This document shows positions 62,712 to 64,000 of a DNA stretch of 64,000 nucleotides, one piece after another (position 1 is the first letter of the stretch; each line of letters opens with the position of its first letter). The notes beneath the pieces are model-generated. The model saw nothing but the letters and a program-made list of their open reading frames with translations. It had not been told where the DNA came from and made no database searches. The translations under genes were made by a program, and so were the position numbers. Source of the stretch: Liquorilactobacillus nagelii DSM 13675 (lineage in GTDB: Bacteria > Bacillota > Bacilli > Lactobacillales > Lactobacillaceae); NCBI RefSeq assembly GCF_019444005.1, contig NZ_CP049304.1, positions 2,232,001 through 2,296,000 on the forward strand, written 5' to 3'.

Positions 62712-64000
62712 ATGTCAAAAAATATTAATCCATTTTTAGTTACCGATCAAAGTAAATTAGGCAAGTTTCATGTTAAAGCAATGTTAATTACTGGAATGGG
62801 AGTTTTATCGGATGGCTATGGGCTATCTTCAGTAGCGGTAATTTTACCAATTATTTTAACTAGTCTTGGTGGGGAAGTTACGGGCTTAACGACTTCATTT
62901 CTCTCAGCAGCACCACTAATGGGAATGATTGTGGGTTCCTTGTTATTTGGCTACTTAGGCAATTCTGGACGTAAAAAGTATTATGGAATTGATGTACTTT
63001 TAATGACAGTTGCCACTTTATTATCAGCGATGTCAACCAATATTGTTTTTTTAATTATTACGCGGTTCTTTTTTGGAATTGGAGCGGGAGCTGATTATGT
63101 TTTATCACCTACAATTTTGGGTGAACATTGTAACGCCAAAGATCGGGGGAAATTAATGTCGGCGGGTTTTGGCCTAAGTTGGACGATGGGAGCAATTTTT
63201 GCTGTCTTAGTGGCAATGACTTGTTCAGCATTAGGGTTATCAGGTGAATTGACTTGGCGAATCACTTTAGGAATGGGTGCATTACCAGCCGCATCGGTAA
63301 TATACTTACGGCGCCATTTACCTGAAACACCGCGGTTCTTGGCTCGGGTTCAAGGCAATAATCAAGAAGCTGCTGAGGTTGTTGCGGCTAAGACGAAGCA
63401 AGCAACAACAAAATTAGATGTTCAACAAGACCACCAAAGTGTCCAGTATTATTTACAAAAAGAAAAAGCTGCAATTATTAAAGCTTCGCTGTTATGGTTT
63501 TTGGCAGATATTGCCGGATACTCAACCGAACTTTACGGACCGTCTTTGATTGCTAAAGGGCTCGGATTATCTTCAACTTCATTCTCATTACTGACGCATG
63601 TGTTGTTTTCTGTTCCATCGGCGATTTTAGCAGTTTTTCTAATTGATTCACTTGGTCGCAATAAATTACAAGCTCTAGGTGCCTTTCTGGCTGGCTGTGC
63701 TTTAATTGGTTTCAGTCTTTTAGGAACGTCAGGAATAATGGGACCGTTTATCATGTTTGGAGCCTTTTCGTTTTTTGATAATCTTGGACCTGGTTCAGTT
63801 GTTCAGGCGGGAATTACGGGAATTGAAATTGCCAGTACCAAAGCTCGTTCAATTGTTCAGGCAATTACGGTAACGGCTGGGCGCTGTGGTGCAATTTTAA
63901 CGGCCTTTGTCTTTCCATCATTATTTAAATATTTTGGTGAGACGGTCTCAATGTGGTTTTTGATTGCTATTTTATTTATATTGACAGTTGCCAGCATAGT
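62712..64000 (+). CDS. MFS transporter, phosphate/sugar type (runs off the edge)
   Basis: From ATG 62712 (AAAGGAGGG upstream) an open frame reaches the window end, at least 429 residues: MSKNINPFLVTDQSKLGKFH, helix 1 with MLITGMGVLSDGYGLSSVAV, SLLFGYLGNSGRKKYYG (the MFS loop 2-3 motif, changed) and ITRFFFGIGAGADYVLSPTI. The central loop holds LRRHLPETPRFLARVQGNNQ. DGYGL and GIGxGADYPLS-type motifs recall phosphate:H+ symporters (PHS family) more than sugar carriers. The C-terminus is outside the window. Confidence 0.8.
   Translation, partial: MSKNINPFLVTDQSKLGKFHVKAMLITGMGVLSDGYGLSSVAVILPIILTSLGGEVTGLTTSFLSAAPLMGMIVGSLLFGYLGNSGRKKYYGIDVLLMTVATLLSAMSTNIVFLIITRFFFGIGAGADYVLSPTILGEHCNAKDRGKLMSAGFGLSWTMGAIFAVLVAMTCSALGLSGELTWRITLGMGALPAASVIYLRRHLPETPRFLARVQGNNQEAAEVVAAKTKQATTKLDVQQDHQSVQYYLQKEKAAIIKASLLWFLADIAGYSTELYGPSLIAKGLGLSSTSFSLLTHVLFSVPSAILAVFLIDSLGRNKLQALGAFLAGCALIGFSLLGTSGIMGPFIMFGAFSFFDNLGPGSVVQAGITGIEIASTKARSIVQAITVTAGRCGAILTAFVFPSLFKYFGETVSMWFLIAILFILTVASI

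Overview
The window is low-GC DNA from a lactic acid bacterium, almost certainly Lactobacillaceae. I infer this from AT-rich codon use, strong AGGAGG-type ribosome sites, cellobiose- and trehalose-type PTS operons, a C69 dipeptidase, an acetolactate decarboxylase, a YhgE/Pip protein, and the small holin-like type I toxin. I cannot name the genus.

Layout. 0.2-5.4 kb: a Gfo/Idh/MocA dehydrogenase, pnuC behind a probable NAD+-II riboswitch, nrdI, a broken XRE regulator, a divergent Nramp metal transporter behind a Fur-type box, and a GalT-like protein. 5.4-10.5 kb is an accessory patch: a probable stand-alone structured RNA, a MazEF pair, a decayed rmlA, a type I toxin-antitoxin locus, a chimeric ORF ending in IS3 transposase sequence, a RelE/Phd pair, an integrase pseudogene and a truncated yjdF. 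10.5-15.2 kb is the trehalose operon (treC and treR opposite treP) with clear operators. 15.2-21 kb holds secreted proteins and a five-gene ABC/secreted-peptide locus. 21.5-25.7 kb is the gluconate module (gntK, gnd, RpiR regulator) with a dead methyltransferase behind gnd. 25.8-35.4 kb carries acetolactate decarboxylase, cadD/arsR/tag, a flavin-based enoate-type reductase, a MarR-MFS pair, and AraC-type regulators divergent from an SDR. 35.9-43.8 kb is an envelope block: two-component system, D,D-carboxypeptidase, DoxX, TetR and YhgE. 43.9-49.4 kb is a phosphoesterase followed by two MutS-family ATPases, with duplicated leader/terminator elements, then ogt and a MagIII-like glycosylase. 50.2-56.2 kb is a lipoprotein and a complete Cel-type PTS operon with a LicR-like regulator. 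56.4-59 kb: a frameshifted hydroxyacyl-CoA dehydrogenase and a C69 dipeptidase. 59-62.7 kb is a second accessory patch (transposase relics, P-loop kinase, PemIK, resolvase relic). An MFS transporter runs off the right edge.

Themes. Carbohydrate uptake is regulated locally: TreR sites plus a cre for trehalose, RpiR for gluconate, a PRD/EIIA regulator for beta-glucosides. Addiction modules gather in the two patches where mobile-element relics also lie. Four genes are broken by single-base changes in homopolymer runs (near 15427, 20959, 30525 and 56880); these may be real, phase-variable or sequencing errors, and the raw reads should be checked before calling them pseudogenes.

Best candidates for something new: the phosphoesterase plus two MutS-like ATPases, where the same 14-base element precedes a terminator twice; the structured RNA at 5470-5741; the ABC/secreted-peptide locus; and a GH1 phospho-glucosidase that has Gln where the acid/base Glu should be.
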